A stretch of 64,000 nt of DNA. Source: JAAUUE01 sp943370025 (GTDB lineage: Bacteria; Cyanobacteriota; Cyanobacteriia; Cyanobacteriales; JAAUUE01). This document shows positions 42,146-49,936 of the stretch, piece by piece. The notes under the pieces are model-generated. The model was not told where the DNA came from and made no database searches. It saw nothing but the letters and a program-made list of their open reading frames with translations. Each line of letters starts with the position of its first letter. Position 1 is the stretch's first letter. The stretch lies in assembly GCA_943370025.1 (NCBI GenBank), contig CALRPI020000018.1, positions 1-64,000 on the forward strand. The letters run 5' to 3'. The translations under genes and the position numbers were made by a program.

Positions 42146-43047
42146 TTATTTCTCAAGGTGCGATCGCCCAAGGTTGGCAAGAGGTCTTGACTGTAGCACA
42201 TCGCAATTAAGACTACTCCGGCTCCGACCCAACCTTGGATGGTTAGTTTTTCCCCCAATAGCAAGAAGGCAAAGATAGTAGCAAAAACTGGCTCTAGGGT
42301 ACACATCAGGGAGGTATCTTGGGCAGAAACTAGGCGCTGGGAGATCGTTTGCATACAGGTACTGACAACACTAACAATTACCCCCAGATAAACGAGTAAC
42401 CACCAATGACTAGCGATCGCCCCTGCCTGTTCTCCTAAGTTGGGAGCTGCCCAAACTAGACTAATTATCGCGATCGCCAATAACTGCACTCCCGTCAGAG
42501 CCATCACCGGATGCCGATTGCTGACTAGCTCTAGATAAAGTAAATACAGGGTAATTGCTAAGGCGCACAATATCATCCACATATCTCCAATACTCCATCT
42601 GGCGGCTCCCCCAAACATAATCCCTAATCCGGTCAGGGCAAGAAGAGCAGCAATCCATTTCTGAGGTTGGTGCAAAGTACGTCCTGAATTGCCAAACCAG
42701 TGACGAAACCAAGGTGACAATAGGGGAACCAGCACCACATTAAAGCCACAGATAAAAGCTGCCCGGTTGGCGGGAATGGTTTCTAAGCCTTTGAGCTGGG
42801 TAAATAGATTCAGGAAAAATATGATGCCCAGCACCACTCCATCCCAAATTAGCCGGGGGTTGAGTTTGCGGAGAAAAGGCAGGAGGACAGCGGCGGCGAT
42901 CGAAAACCGGACGGCGGCTAAGGCAGAGGGAGAAATAGTCGTGATGGCATCTTTCATCAGGGGAAAGGTCGTCCCCCACATCACCATGACCATCAGTAAT
43001 AGTCCCAAACCAAACTGTTGGGATTGAAAGAATTTAATTTTCTGCAT
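42142..43047 (-). CDS. EamA/DMT-family transporter
   Basis: 301 aa with ten predicted transmembrane helices as two EamA halves: VMWGTTFPLMKDAITTISPS with LAAVRFSIAAAVLLPFLRK, and the second half with DTSLMCTLEPVFATIFAFLLLGEKLT. The family exports metabolites or amino acids, substrate unknown. It is transcribed divergently from a LysR gene across a 227-bp region, a typical arrangement for regulator and target. Confidence 0.87.
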   Translation of the reverse strand: MQKIKFFQSQQFGLGLLLMVMVMWGTTFPLMKDAITTISPSALAAVRFSIAAAVLLPFLRKLNPRLIWDGVVLGIIFFLNLFTQLKGLETIPANRAAFICGFNVVLVPLLSPWFRHWFGNSGRTLHQPQKWIAALLALTGLGIMFGGAARWSIGDMWMILCALAITLYLLYLELVSNRHPVMALTGVQLLAIAIISLVWAAPNLGEQAGAIASHWWLLVYLGVIVSVVSTCMQTISQRLVSAQDTSLMCTLEPVFATIFAFLLLGEKLTIQGWVGAGVVLIAMCYSQDLLPTLGDRTLRNN

Positions 43048-43170
43048 AAGGCGATCCCAAATTTATTGTCCTCTTAGCTTAGGGAGATTTGGCAGGAAGG
43101 GCAAAAGGGAATTAGAATCACTACCATGAGTAAAATCGATAGATACAGAAATTTGAGTTTCCTAGAATAG

Positions 43171-43216
43171 GCGGTTGAAACCGCAGCTACAGGAACAAAG
43201 TCCACCTGCGTGGACT
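43171..43216. repeat. Double hairpin GCGGTTGAAACCGC / AGTCCACC
   Basis: Two adjacent hairpins: GCGGTTGAAACCGC (43171-43184) and AGTCCACCTGCGTGGACT (43199-43216). This combination is a familiar dispersed repeat of filamentous cyanobacteria. It lies in the EamA-LysR divergent promoter region. Confidence 0.6.
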
Positions 43217-43274
43217 CGGAGCAGAAGTTTCTGATCCCGCAATGCTATTTAATCAGGGTTAGCAGCAACAAATT

Positions 43275-44207
43275 ATGGCTAATTATTCTGATCTGAACCT
43301 GAAACTCCCTCAACTCCGGGCTTTGGTGGCGGTGGCGGATTGGGGGACTTTTAGCGAGGCGGCGCTGCAATTGGGGATGTCGCAATCAGGGATTAGTCAT
43401 GCGATCGCGTCATTAGAAGCAGAGTTGGGGGTGATTTTACTACAACGAGATCGACGCAGATCTAGCCTTACTCCCGTAGGCGAAGAAGTTACCAGCCAAG
43501 CGAGGCTAATTTTGGCATTGTTGGGAGAAATTATCGCCATTGTCGATCGCTCCAAGGGATTGCGGGGCGGGATTGTCCGGGTTGCTTCTTTTCGGAGTGC
43601 TGCCACCCATATCCTGCCCGGAGTGATTGCCAAGTTTCGCCAACGTTTCCCAGAGATTGCCTTGAGTTTGCAAGAGTATCACGACTATCCAGAAGTGGAA
43701 CAGGCTTTGCGATCGGGCATTGCCGATCTGGGTTTTGTTTGTCTGCCCACCAGCGACGAGTTTGAAACTTGGGAGTTGTACCAAGATGAATACGTGGCAT
43801 TGTTTCCTGCCACCTTCTGCCCCCAATCCCCTGCCTTAACTTGGGATGAACTTCTGCATCATCCCCTGCTCCTGCCTCCAATTACAGAAATTACCTACCG
43901 AATTTTGATTAACCATTGCCAATCCTTAGGCAAGCAGATTCGGGTCGCTTTCCATGTCAAGGAAGATTCCACGATGGTCAGTATGGTTGCGCAAGGATTG
44001 GGGGTGGCAATTATTCCTCGCCTTGCTGCCGAACCCCTGCCTCCGGAGCTACAGGCATTTAGTCTGCCAGTACCTTTATTTCGGGTTATTGGTCTGGCGG
44101 CTCTGGCGGGAGCATTACACCTGCCGGCGGTGTTTGCCTTCTTGGAAATGTTAGCGCCGCGCCAGCAGTCCGTACTTGGGAGCAAAGATCATGGTGATGA
44201 TAAATAA
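43275..44207 (+). CDS. LysR-family transcriptional regulator
   Basis: 310 aa. N-terminal winged HTH (LPQLRALVAVADWGTFSEAA, MSQSGISHAIASLE) and a LysR substrate domain (GIVRVASFRSAATHILPGVI, MVAQGLGVAIIPRLA). It probably regulates the divergent EamA transporter gene. Its last 57 bp overlap convergently with the end of mntB, which is unusual and could cause transcriptional interference. Confidence 0.87.
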   Translation: MANYSDLNLKLPQLRALVAVADWGTFSEAALQLGMSQSGISHAIASLEAELGVILLQRDRRRSSLTPVGEEVTSQARLILALLGEIIAIVDRSKGLRGGIVRVASFRSAATHILPGVIAKFRQRFPEIALSLQEYHDYPEVEQALRSGIADLGFVCLPTSDEFETWELYQDEYVALFPATFCPQSPALTWDELLHHPLLLPPITEITYRILINHCQSLGKQIRVAFHVKEDSTMVSMVAQGLGVAIIPRLAAEPLPPELQAFSLPVPLFRVIGLAALAGALHLPAVFAFLEMLAPRQQSVLGSKDHGDDK

Positions 44208-44984
44208 TAGGGTTTGTAAAACCACGATACATCCGGCGGGGGAAGCATCTAGATAGTAGCTGACATAGGTTCCCAGAATGCTGCAACAGGTGGAACTGAG
44301 GATGGCGAGGAGGGTCATGCGATCGAAGTTATCCGTCAACAGGTAGGCGGTGGAGCCGGGGGTGATCAGCATGGCAATTACTAAGATGATACCAACGGTT
44401 TGCTGGGCAGCAACGATCGTCAAAGCCAGAATAGTTAAGAGTAGGTAGTATAAAAAGTTTGTATTTAAGCCAATGGATTTGGCATGAATTGGGTCGAAGC
44501 AAAATAGTAATAGATCTTTTCTAAAAATCAATAATCCCACCATAGTTATGCTGGTGATGACGATAGTTTGGACTAAGTTTTCTGGAGAGATGCCGAGTAA
44601 ATTACCAAATAGAATATGCATCAAGTCAATGTTGCTGGGTAGCTTGGAGATTAAGACTAATCCCAGAGCAAAAAATCCGGTAAAAACTAGACCGATCGCT
44701 GCATCTTCCTTAACTCTAGTCTTGGCTTTAATTAGCCCAATTAACAATACGGAACCCAAGCCAAAAACAAAAGCTCCCAAGGCTAAAGGAATCTTCAGAC
44801 CGTAGGCAATGACCACTCCCGGCAGCACCGCATGGGATACGGCATCTCCCATTAAAGCCCAACCTTTGAGAGTGAGATAGCAAGACAAAACCGCACAGAC
44901 TATTCCTACCAGAATGCTGATAAATAGAGCCTGCACCATAAATTGAAATTGTAAAGGAGCCGTAAACCACTGCCAAACTAACAT
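44151..44984 (-). CDS. mntB: Manganese ABC transporter permease
   Basis: 277-aa ABC-3 family permease with about eight helices: FMVQALFISILVGIVCAVLS, LKGWALMGDAVSHAVLPGVV (the conserved DAVSHA motif), and MLITPGSTAYLLTDNFDRM. It forms the membrane channel for Mn2+ (or Zn2+/Fe2+) and is assigned to Mn2+ through MntC upstream. The spacer to the ATPase gene is 45 bp and contains a GATCCCCCC repeat abutting the start codon, which supplies the purine-rich sequence ahead of it. Confidence 0.88.
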   Translation of the reverse strand: MLVWQWFTAPLQFQFMVQALFISILVGIVCAVLSCYLTLKGWALMGDAVSHAVLPGVVIAYGLKIPLALGAFVFGLGSVLLIGLIKAKTRVKEDAAIGLVFTGFFALGLVLISKLPSNIDLMHILFGNLLGISPENLVQTIVITSITMVGLLIFRKDLLLFCFDPIHAKSIGLNTNFLYYLLLTILALTIVAAQQTVGIILVIAMLITPGSTAYLLTDNFDRMTLLAILSSTCCSILGTYVSYYLDASPAGCIVVLQTLLFIITMIFAPKYGLLARR

Positions 44985-45016
44985 GATCCCCCCTAGCCCC
45001 CCTTCAAAAGGGGGGA
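44985..45016. repeat. Short GATCCCCC element in mntA-mntB spacer
   Basis: Half-length copy of the element at 28540-28632. On the minus strand it puts GGGGGGCTAGGGGGGATC immediately in front of the mntB ATG, so the insertion has replaced the natural ribosome-binding region. Confidence 0.6.
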
Positions 45017-45029
45017 AATTAGCTTACTA

Positions 45030-45767
45030 TTAAAATAATCCTTGGGGAATTGAGCCGCCGAAGGTGCGGGAGATATTTTCTGGGGTGAAAACATCAGCGA
45101 TCGATCCGTAGGCAAGAATGGTTTTATTAACTAAAATTACCTGATCGCAGAAAGTAGCAATACTGCCTAGATCGTGGGTGGAAATTAAGATAGTCTTCCC
45201 GGCATTTTTCAACTCAATTAATAACTCAATCATTGCCTTCTCGGTTTTCACATCAACCCCAGCGAAAGGTTCATCTAAAAGAATGATTTCTCCCTGCTGT
45301 GCCAGAGTTCGAGCGAGGAAGGTGCGCTTTTTTTGACCTCCTGATAGTTCTCCAATTTGCCGATGTTCTAAGCCGATTAACTGAGTTCGATCGAGACTTT
45401 GGTTCACAATCTGGCGATCGCGCTCCCTCGGTATCCGCAGGCAGTTCATATAGCCATAGCGCCCCATCATCACCACATCATAGACACTAATCGGAAAATC
45501 CCAATCCACGTCTTCTGTTTGGGGAATATAAGCTAGTAGATTTTTCTGGTTAATTTTCTGAATAGACTTACCTTGGATCAAAACTCTACCTGATTGGAGT
45601 TTTTCTAAACCCATAATTGCCTTGAATAGGGTCGATTTGCCACTACCATTCATGCCGACAATCCCGGCGATACTTCCTTGGTGAACTTGCAGGTTTGCTC
45701 CGTGGAGAGCAACGGTGCGATCGTAGCTAACGGTGACATTTTCTAATTCAATAGTTGGGTTTTGCAT
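45030..45767 (-). CDS. mntA: Manganese ABC transporter ATP-binding protein
   Basis: 245 aa: Walker A GMNGSGKSTLFKAIMGL, signature LSGGQKKRTFLARTL, Walker B IILLDEPFAGVD, switch histidine in STHDLGS. It energises the MntB permease. Named after the Synechocystis mntCAB order (binding protein, ATPase, permease), which is the order seen here on the minus strand. Confidence 0.9.
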   Translation of the reverse strand: MQNPTIELENVTVSYDRTVALHGANLQVHQGSIAGIVGMNGSGKSTLFKAIMGLEKLQSGRVLIQGKSIQKINQKNLLAYIPQTEDVDWDFPISVYDVVMMGRYGYMNCLRIPRERDRQIVNQSLDRTQLIGLEHRQIGELSGGQKKRTFLARTLAQQGEIILLDEPFAGVDVKTEKAMIELLIELKNAGKTILISTHDLGSIATFCDQVILVNKTILAYGSIADVFTPENISRTFGGSIPQGLF

Positions 45768-45800
45768 AAATCAGTTATCAGTTATCAGTTATCAGTTAGG
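45768..45800. repeat. CAGTTATCAGTTA tandem tract
   Basis: Three to four perfect CAGTTAT heptamers between mntC and mntA, the same sequence as the tracts near 10600 and 22340. Confidence 0.65.
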
Positions 45801-45835
45801 AAAGACATTTATTTGTAGGTTTAGTTAGTGATCAT

Positions 45836-46822
45836 TTATTTGTCCTTTAGCCCTTTTACTAAAGTGTTGATGTTGTAGGTAAGTAAGCTTAAATAGGTTG
45901 GGGCAACTCCATCGGCGGGGGTAAGGGAATCGACATAAAATACTCCGGCAAACTTTGCCCCGGTCTCTCGTGCCACTTGTTTCTGGGCATCAGCACTGAC
46001 GGTACTTTCACAAAATATTGCCGGGATTTTTTGACTGCGTACCTGTTGAATGACATTTTGAATTTGCTTTGGGGTTGCCTGTTGTTCGGAGTTGACAGCC
46101 CAGAGATAAAGCTCTTTCAGTCCATAATCTTGAGCAATATAAGAGAAAGCTCCTTCACAACTGACGATGAATCTTTTCTCTGGGGGAACTGTGACGATCG
46201 TATCCCTAAGTTGCTGGTCTAAAGCTTTAATTTTCTGGCTATAATTAGCCGCATTTGTGTTGTAACTATCGGCATTAATTGGGTCTAAATCTACTAAGGC
46301 TTTACGGATATTTTCTACATAAATCAAGGCAGCTTTTGGTGACATCCAAGCATGGGGATTGGGCTTTCCGGCATAATTATCTTGGTTAATATTCACCACC
46401 TCCACACCTTGACTGAGGGTGATGCGGGGGACATTTTTCAAATTGCTGTAGAATTTCTCTGCCCACCGCTCCAAGCCTAAACCATTATCGAGAATTAAAT
46501 CTGCTTGCTGTCCTCGCTGTAGATCGCTGGGTGTGGGTTCATAGCCATGGATTTCGGCGCCAGTTTTGGTGAGGGATTGGACGATCGCCTTGTCTCCAGC
46601 CACCTGTTGCGCCATATCTGCAATGATAGTGAAAGTAGTCAGAATAACTTTCTTGCCTTGGTTCTTGCTTTGATGATCTTGATTTGTGCGACTAGCTCCC
46701 GGTGTTGCAGAGATAGGAGAATTGACTGGCACTGGAGTTGAGGCTTGGGTGCAAGCTGTGTTGATAGATAGGATGGATAGTAGGAGTGCGATCGCCCCGA
46801 ACTGCTGCCCCAAGGTTTTCAT
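45836..46822 (-). CDS. mntC: Manganese-binding lipoprotein MntC
   Basis: 328 aa. Signal peptide with lipobox (LSILSINTACTQ, Cys24). ZnuA/MntC fold: LTTFTIIADMAQQVAGDKAI, GAEIHGYEPTPSDLQRGQ (metal-ligand His), KPNPHAWMSPKAALIYVENI (second His), FIVSCEGAFSYIAQDYGL and IFCESTVSADAQKQ. The two cysteines in SCEG and FCES are conserved in cyanobacterial MntC, where they form a disulfide. It captures Mn2+ for photosystem II assembly and enzymes. It is the first gene of mntCAB. Confidence 0.9.
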   Translation of the reverse strand: MKTLGQQFGAIALLLSILSINTACTQASTPVPVNSPISATPGASRTNQDHQSKNQGKKVILTTFTIIADMAQQVAGDKAIVQSLTKTGAEIHGYEPTPSDLQRGQQADLILDNGLGLERWAEKFYSNLKNVPRITLSQGVEVVNINQDNYAGKPNPHAWMSPKAALIYVENIRKALVDLDPINADSYNTNAANYSQKIKALDQQLRDTIVTVPPEKRFIVSCEGAFSYIAQDYGLKELYLWAVNSEQQATPKQIQNVIQQVRSQKIPAIFCESTVSADAQKQVARETGAKFAGVFYVDSLTPADGVAPTYLSLLTYNINTLVKGLKDK

Positions 46823-46911
46823 TTTGTTTTCACATTGCTTTCATTTTCTTCTCATAATTATCCTAACATAAATAGGGCTGCTCTGTAGCGACTCCACTAC
46901 AGATTTCAATC

Positions 46912-46976
46912 TATAGCAACCGCCAAGGGGGTTGAGATGATTTTGGTTGTGGAATCTCCGCTTGGCGACGGATATA
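46912..46976. repeat. MITE-like element, family B copy 2
   Basis: 65-bp copy with ends TATAGCAACCGCCAAG and CTTGGCGACGGATATA and the shared GGTTGAGATGATTTTGGTTG. The central GTGGGAACC hairpin of copy 1 (23848-23942) is deleted. Confidence 0.55.
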
Positions 46977-47019
46977 AATCGTTAAAATATTACCAAAACC
47001 AGCTAGGGAGTAATACCCC

Positions 47020-47616
47020 ATGATTGCATCTAAAGAAAACTTGCCTCGAATGACCCCAGAAGAATACTTTGTATGGGAAGAAAAACAACTGGAAAAACAT
47101 GAATTGATCGACGGTCAAGTTTACGCCATGAGCGGCGGCAGCGTTAATCATAGCCGCATTGCAATTCGATTTGTAACTATGGTTGATACCCACTTAGACG
47201 CTAGTGGTTGCATAACAGGGAACTCAGACCTAAGAGTTAATATTGTTGGTACAAATAACTACACTTACCCCGATGTCAGCGTCACCTGCGACGATCGAGA
47301 TAAAATTACCCCCCAATACATTACCTATCCCTGCCTCATCGTTGAAGTTCTATCTCCTAGCACTGAGACATACGACAGAAGCAGCAAATTTAGACTTTAT
47401 CGCAAAAATCCAAACTTACAAGATTACTTATTAGTTAGTTCCACTAGCATTGAAATGGATTTGTATCACAAAAATGAAGCAGGAGACTGGTTAATTATTA
47501 ACTACCAAGAGGGCGACAAGATCGAACTAAAAAGTATTAACCTCAGTTTTCCCATAGAGCAAGTTTATCGCAATCTCGACCTCACCCCAGAACCTGAACC
47601 AACTAAATTACCCTAA
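47020..47616 (+). CDS. Uma2-family (DUF820) putative nuclease
   Basis: 198 aa. Uma2 features: MTPEEYFVWEEKQLEKHELI, DGQVYAMSGGSVNHSRIA, TYPDVSVTCDD and CLIVEVLSPSTETYDRSSK, giving the D...E-V/I PD-(D/E)XK active-site pattern. The family is abundant in cyanobacteria, often near transposons and defence genes, with no settled function. It precedes the AAA/DUF4276 pair by 21 bp on the same strand. Confidence 0.87.
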   Translation: MIASKENLPRMTPEEYFVWEEKQLEKHELIDGQVYAMSGGSVNHSRIAIRFVTMVDTHLDASGCITGNSDLRVNIVGTNNYTYPDVSVTCDDRDKITPQYITYPCLIVEVLSPSTETYDRSSKFRLYRKNPNLQDYLLVSSTSIEMDLYHKNEAGDWLIINYQEGDKIELKSINLSFPIEQVYRNLDLTPEPEPTKLP

Positions 47617-47637
47617 ACCCCATTCCCCCAATCAAAA

Positions 47638-48822
47638 ATGAAAATTGTATCCATAAGAATCAAAAACTATCGCCTCTTTGAAGACATAGAAATTAAAAAT
47701 ATTCCAGCCCTTTGCGTAATTATCGGAGCCAATGGTACAGGTAAATCAACCCTATTCGATATTTTTGGTTTTCTGCGCGATGCCCTGACGAATAATATTC
47801 GCCAAGCCCTGCAAATTAGAGGCGGTTTTAACGAAGTTGTCACCAGAGGCAAAGAAAAGGAAGATATCGAAATAGAACTAAAATTTCGCATGAAAATTCT
47901 AGAAACAGAACGCCTTGTCACCTATAGCCTCATAATTGGACAAGACAAAAAAAAACCTATTATAAAAAGGGAAATCCTGCGCTATAAGCGGGGTGAACAA
48001 GGTAAACCCTTTCATTTTCTCGACTTCAAAAAGGGCAAAGGCTACGCCATTGTCAACGAGGAAAACTTTGAAAAAGCTGATGAAGATCTAGAACGAGAAG
48101 ATCAACAACTGGAATCCAACGACATTTTAGCCATCAAAGGGCTAGGACAATTTCAACGATTTAAAGCCGCCAGTGCCTTCCGCTCATTAATAGAAAATTG
48201 GCACGTTTCCGACTTCCATATTAGTGATGCTAGAGGCAGCAAAGACGCACTCTATGCCGAACATCTTTCTGCGACAGGCGATAACATGGCAGTAGTTGCC
48301 CAATATATCTATCAAGAACATCCCGAAATATTTAATCAAATTTTGCAGCGAATGCAAGCCAGAGTTCCTGGCATATCCAAAGTAGAAGCCAAAAATACCG
48401 AAGATGGCAGACTAATTCTCAAATTCCAAGACCAAGCCTTTAAAGATCCATTTATCGATCGCTACGTTTCCGACGGCACAATGAAAATGTTTGCCTATTT
48501 AATCCTACTGTTTGATCCCAAACCCCATCCGCTATTATGCGTTGAAGAACCTGAAAACCAACTATATCCCAGCCTCTTACATGAACTTGCCGAAGAATTT
48601 GCCAGCTATGCCCATCGAGGTGGACAAGTCTTTGTCTCGACCCATTCCCCTGACTTTTTAAATGCTGTTCCCCTAGATAGTATTTTTTGGCTCGTTAAAG
48701 AACAAGGAGTCACCAAAATCCAAAAAGCTACCGACAACGAAACCCTGAAAAACTTAGTTGCAGCAGGCGATCTTCCGGGTTATCTCTGGAATCAAAACTG
48801 GTTTGAGGGGGTTGCCCCCTAA
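47638..48822 (+). CDS. AAA_21 ATPase of an OLD/PARIS-like pair
   Basis: 394 aa SMC/RecF-like ATPase: MKIVSIRIKNYRLFEDIEI, Walker A IIGANGTGKSTLFD, ABC signature-like RYVSDGTMKMFAYLILL, Walker B LLCVEEPENQLYP, and the D-loop/H motif FVSTHSPDFLNA. Middle residues ~125-160 are highly charged. Its stop codon overlaps the start of the DUF4276 gene by one base (TAATG), so they are translationally coupled. ATPase plus separate Toprim protein recalls OLD-family, PARIS and related anti-phage systems. A defence role here is inference. Confidence 0.87.
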   Translation: MKIVSIRIKNYRLFEDIEIKNIPALCVIIGANGTGKSTLFDIFGFLRDALTNNIRQALQIRGGFNEVVTRGKEKEDIEIELKFRMKILETERLVTYSLIIGQDKKKPIIKREILRYKRGEQGKPFHFLDFKKGKGYAIVNEENFEKADEDLEREDQQLESNDILAIKGLGQFQRFKAASAFRSLIENWHVSDFHISDARGSKDALYAEHLSATGDNMAVVAQYIYQEHPEIFNQILQRMQARVPGISKVEAKNTEDGRLILKFQDQAFKDPFIDRYVSDGTMKMFAYLILLFDPKPHPLLCVEEPENQLYPSLLHELAEEFASYAHRGGQVFVSTHSPDFLNAVPLDSIFWLVKEQGVTKIQKATDNETLKNLVAAGDLPGYLWNQNWFEGVAP

Positions 48823-49385
48823 TGAGTTACGATCTAATTTTTCTACTCGAAGAACCTTCCATTAAGAACGTTTTAGATCAACTTTTACCACAAGTGATTC
48901 CCACCGAAATCACCTATATCTGTATTCCCCACGATGGTAAACAAGATTTAGCCAACTCGATCCCCAAAAAAATAAAAGCCTTTGAATATGCTCCCAAGAC
49001 AAAATTCATCATTGTCCATGACCAAGACTCCCATGATTGTAAGATACTAAAATCTAAATTATTAGAAATTTGTCAACAAGCTGGAAAAACCGAGGTCTTG
49101 ATCCGTATTATTTGCCATGAACTCGAATCATGGTTCCTAGGCGATCTGGCTGCCGTAGAAAAAGCCTATAACCTCAAACCCAATAGCCTTAGCAAAAAAC
49201 AAACGCAACAGAAATTCCGCAATCCCGATCGGCTTAACTCCGCCAAGCAAGAACTAAAACATCTCGTCAATGAATATTATCCAGGAACTCACTCCAAGGC
49301 AATCGCACCCCATTTATCCCTGACCGAAAACAAATCTCGTAGCTTTCAAGTATTTCTAGAAAGCCTTAAAAAACTAGCTGGATGA
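48822..49385 (+). CDS. DUF4276 Toprim-like protein
   Basis: 187 aa. Toprim pattern: an early acidic residue in FLLEEPSIKNVL and the DxD in IIVHDQDSHDCKIL, with ICHELESWFLGDLAAVEKAY typical of DUF4276. Toprim domains of this type cleave DNA or RNA with Mg2+. It is coupled to the preceding AAA ATPase gene, which would control its activity. The next gene, hsdR, begins 36 bp downstream. Confidence 0.83.
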   Translation: MSYDLIFLLEEPSIKNVLDQLLPQVIPTEITYICIPHDGKQDLANSIPKKIKAFEYAPKTKFIIVHDQDSHDCKILKSKLLEICQQAGKTEVLIRIICHELESWFLGDLAAVEKAYNLKPNSLSKKQTQQKFRNPDRLNSAKQELKHLVNEYYPGTHSKAIAPHLSLTENKSRSFQVFLESLKKLAG

Positions 49386-49442
49386 GTTGAGTAATATTAC
49401 TTATTCCCCATTTCCAAAAACATGAGTCAATCGGAACAAGAA

Positions 49443-49464
49443 CTCGAACAAAACTCGAACAAAA
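49443..49464 (+). repeat. 11-bp tandem duplication in hsdR
   Basis: CTCGAACAAAA occurs twice back to back (49443-49453, 49454-49464). One copy gives the frame MSQSEQELEQNLIDRLTRLG. Two copies give a premature TGA. Confidence 0.9.
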
Positions 49465-49904
49465 TTTGATCGATCGCCTCACCCGACTCGGCTACGAAAG
49501 AGTCAAAATCAGCAACGCCGCAGACCTCACCGCTAACCTGAAAACCCAACTCGAAAAACATAATAAAACCCAACTCAGTCCCGAAGAATTTAAACGAGTC
49601 CTCAACCACCTCGACAAAGGCAATGTCTTCGATCGCGCCGAACGCCTCCGAGACAAAATGGAACTCATCCGCGATGACGGCACAGCCACTTATTTAGAAT
49701 TTTTAAATATCGAACATTGGTGTCAAAACCAATACCAAGTCACTAACCAGATCACCCAACAAGGCAGCTACAAAAACCGCTATGACGTAACTTTATTAAT
49801 CAACGGACTGCCCCTCGTCCAAATCGAACTCAAACGCCGGGGACTCGAACTCAAAGAAGCCTTTAACCAAATCAACCGCTACCAACGCCACTCATACAAG
49901 GCAG

Positions 49905-49936
49905 ACTTTGGGCTATTTCAACTTTGGGCTATTTCA
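49905..49936 (+). repeat. 16-bp tandem duplication in hsdR
   Basis: ACTTTGGGCTATTTCA occurs twice back to back (49905-49920, 49921-49936). With one copy the sequence reads ADFGLFQYVQIFVISNGVNT. With two, the upstream frame ends at 49972. Confidence 0.9.

Noticed and set aside
46885..46900. NtcA-like site before mntC (GTAGCGACTCCACTAC)
   Set aside because: The spacing is N10 rather than N8, and no TAN3T box is found at the required distance toward mntC.
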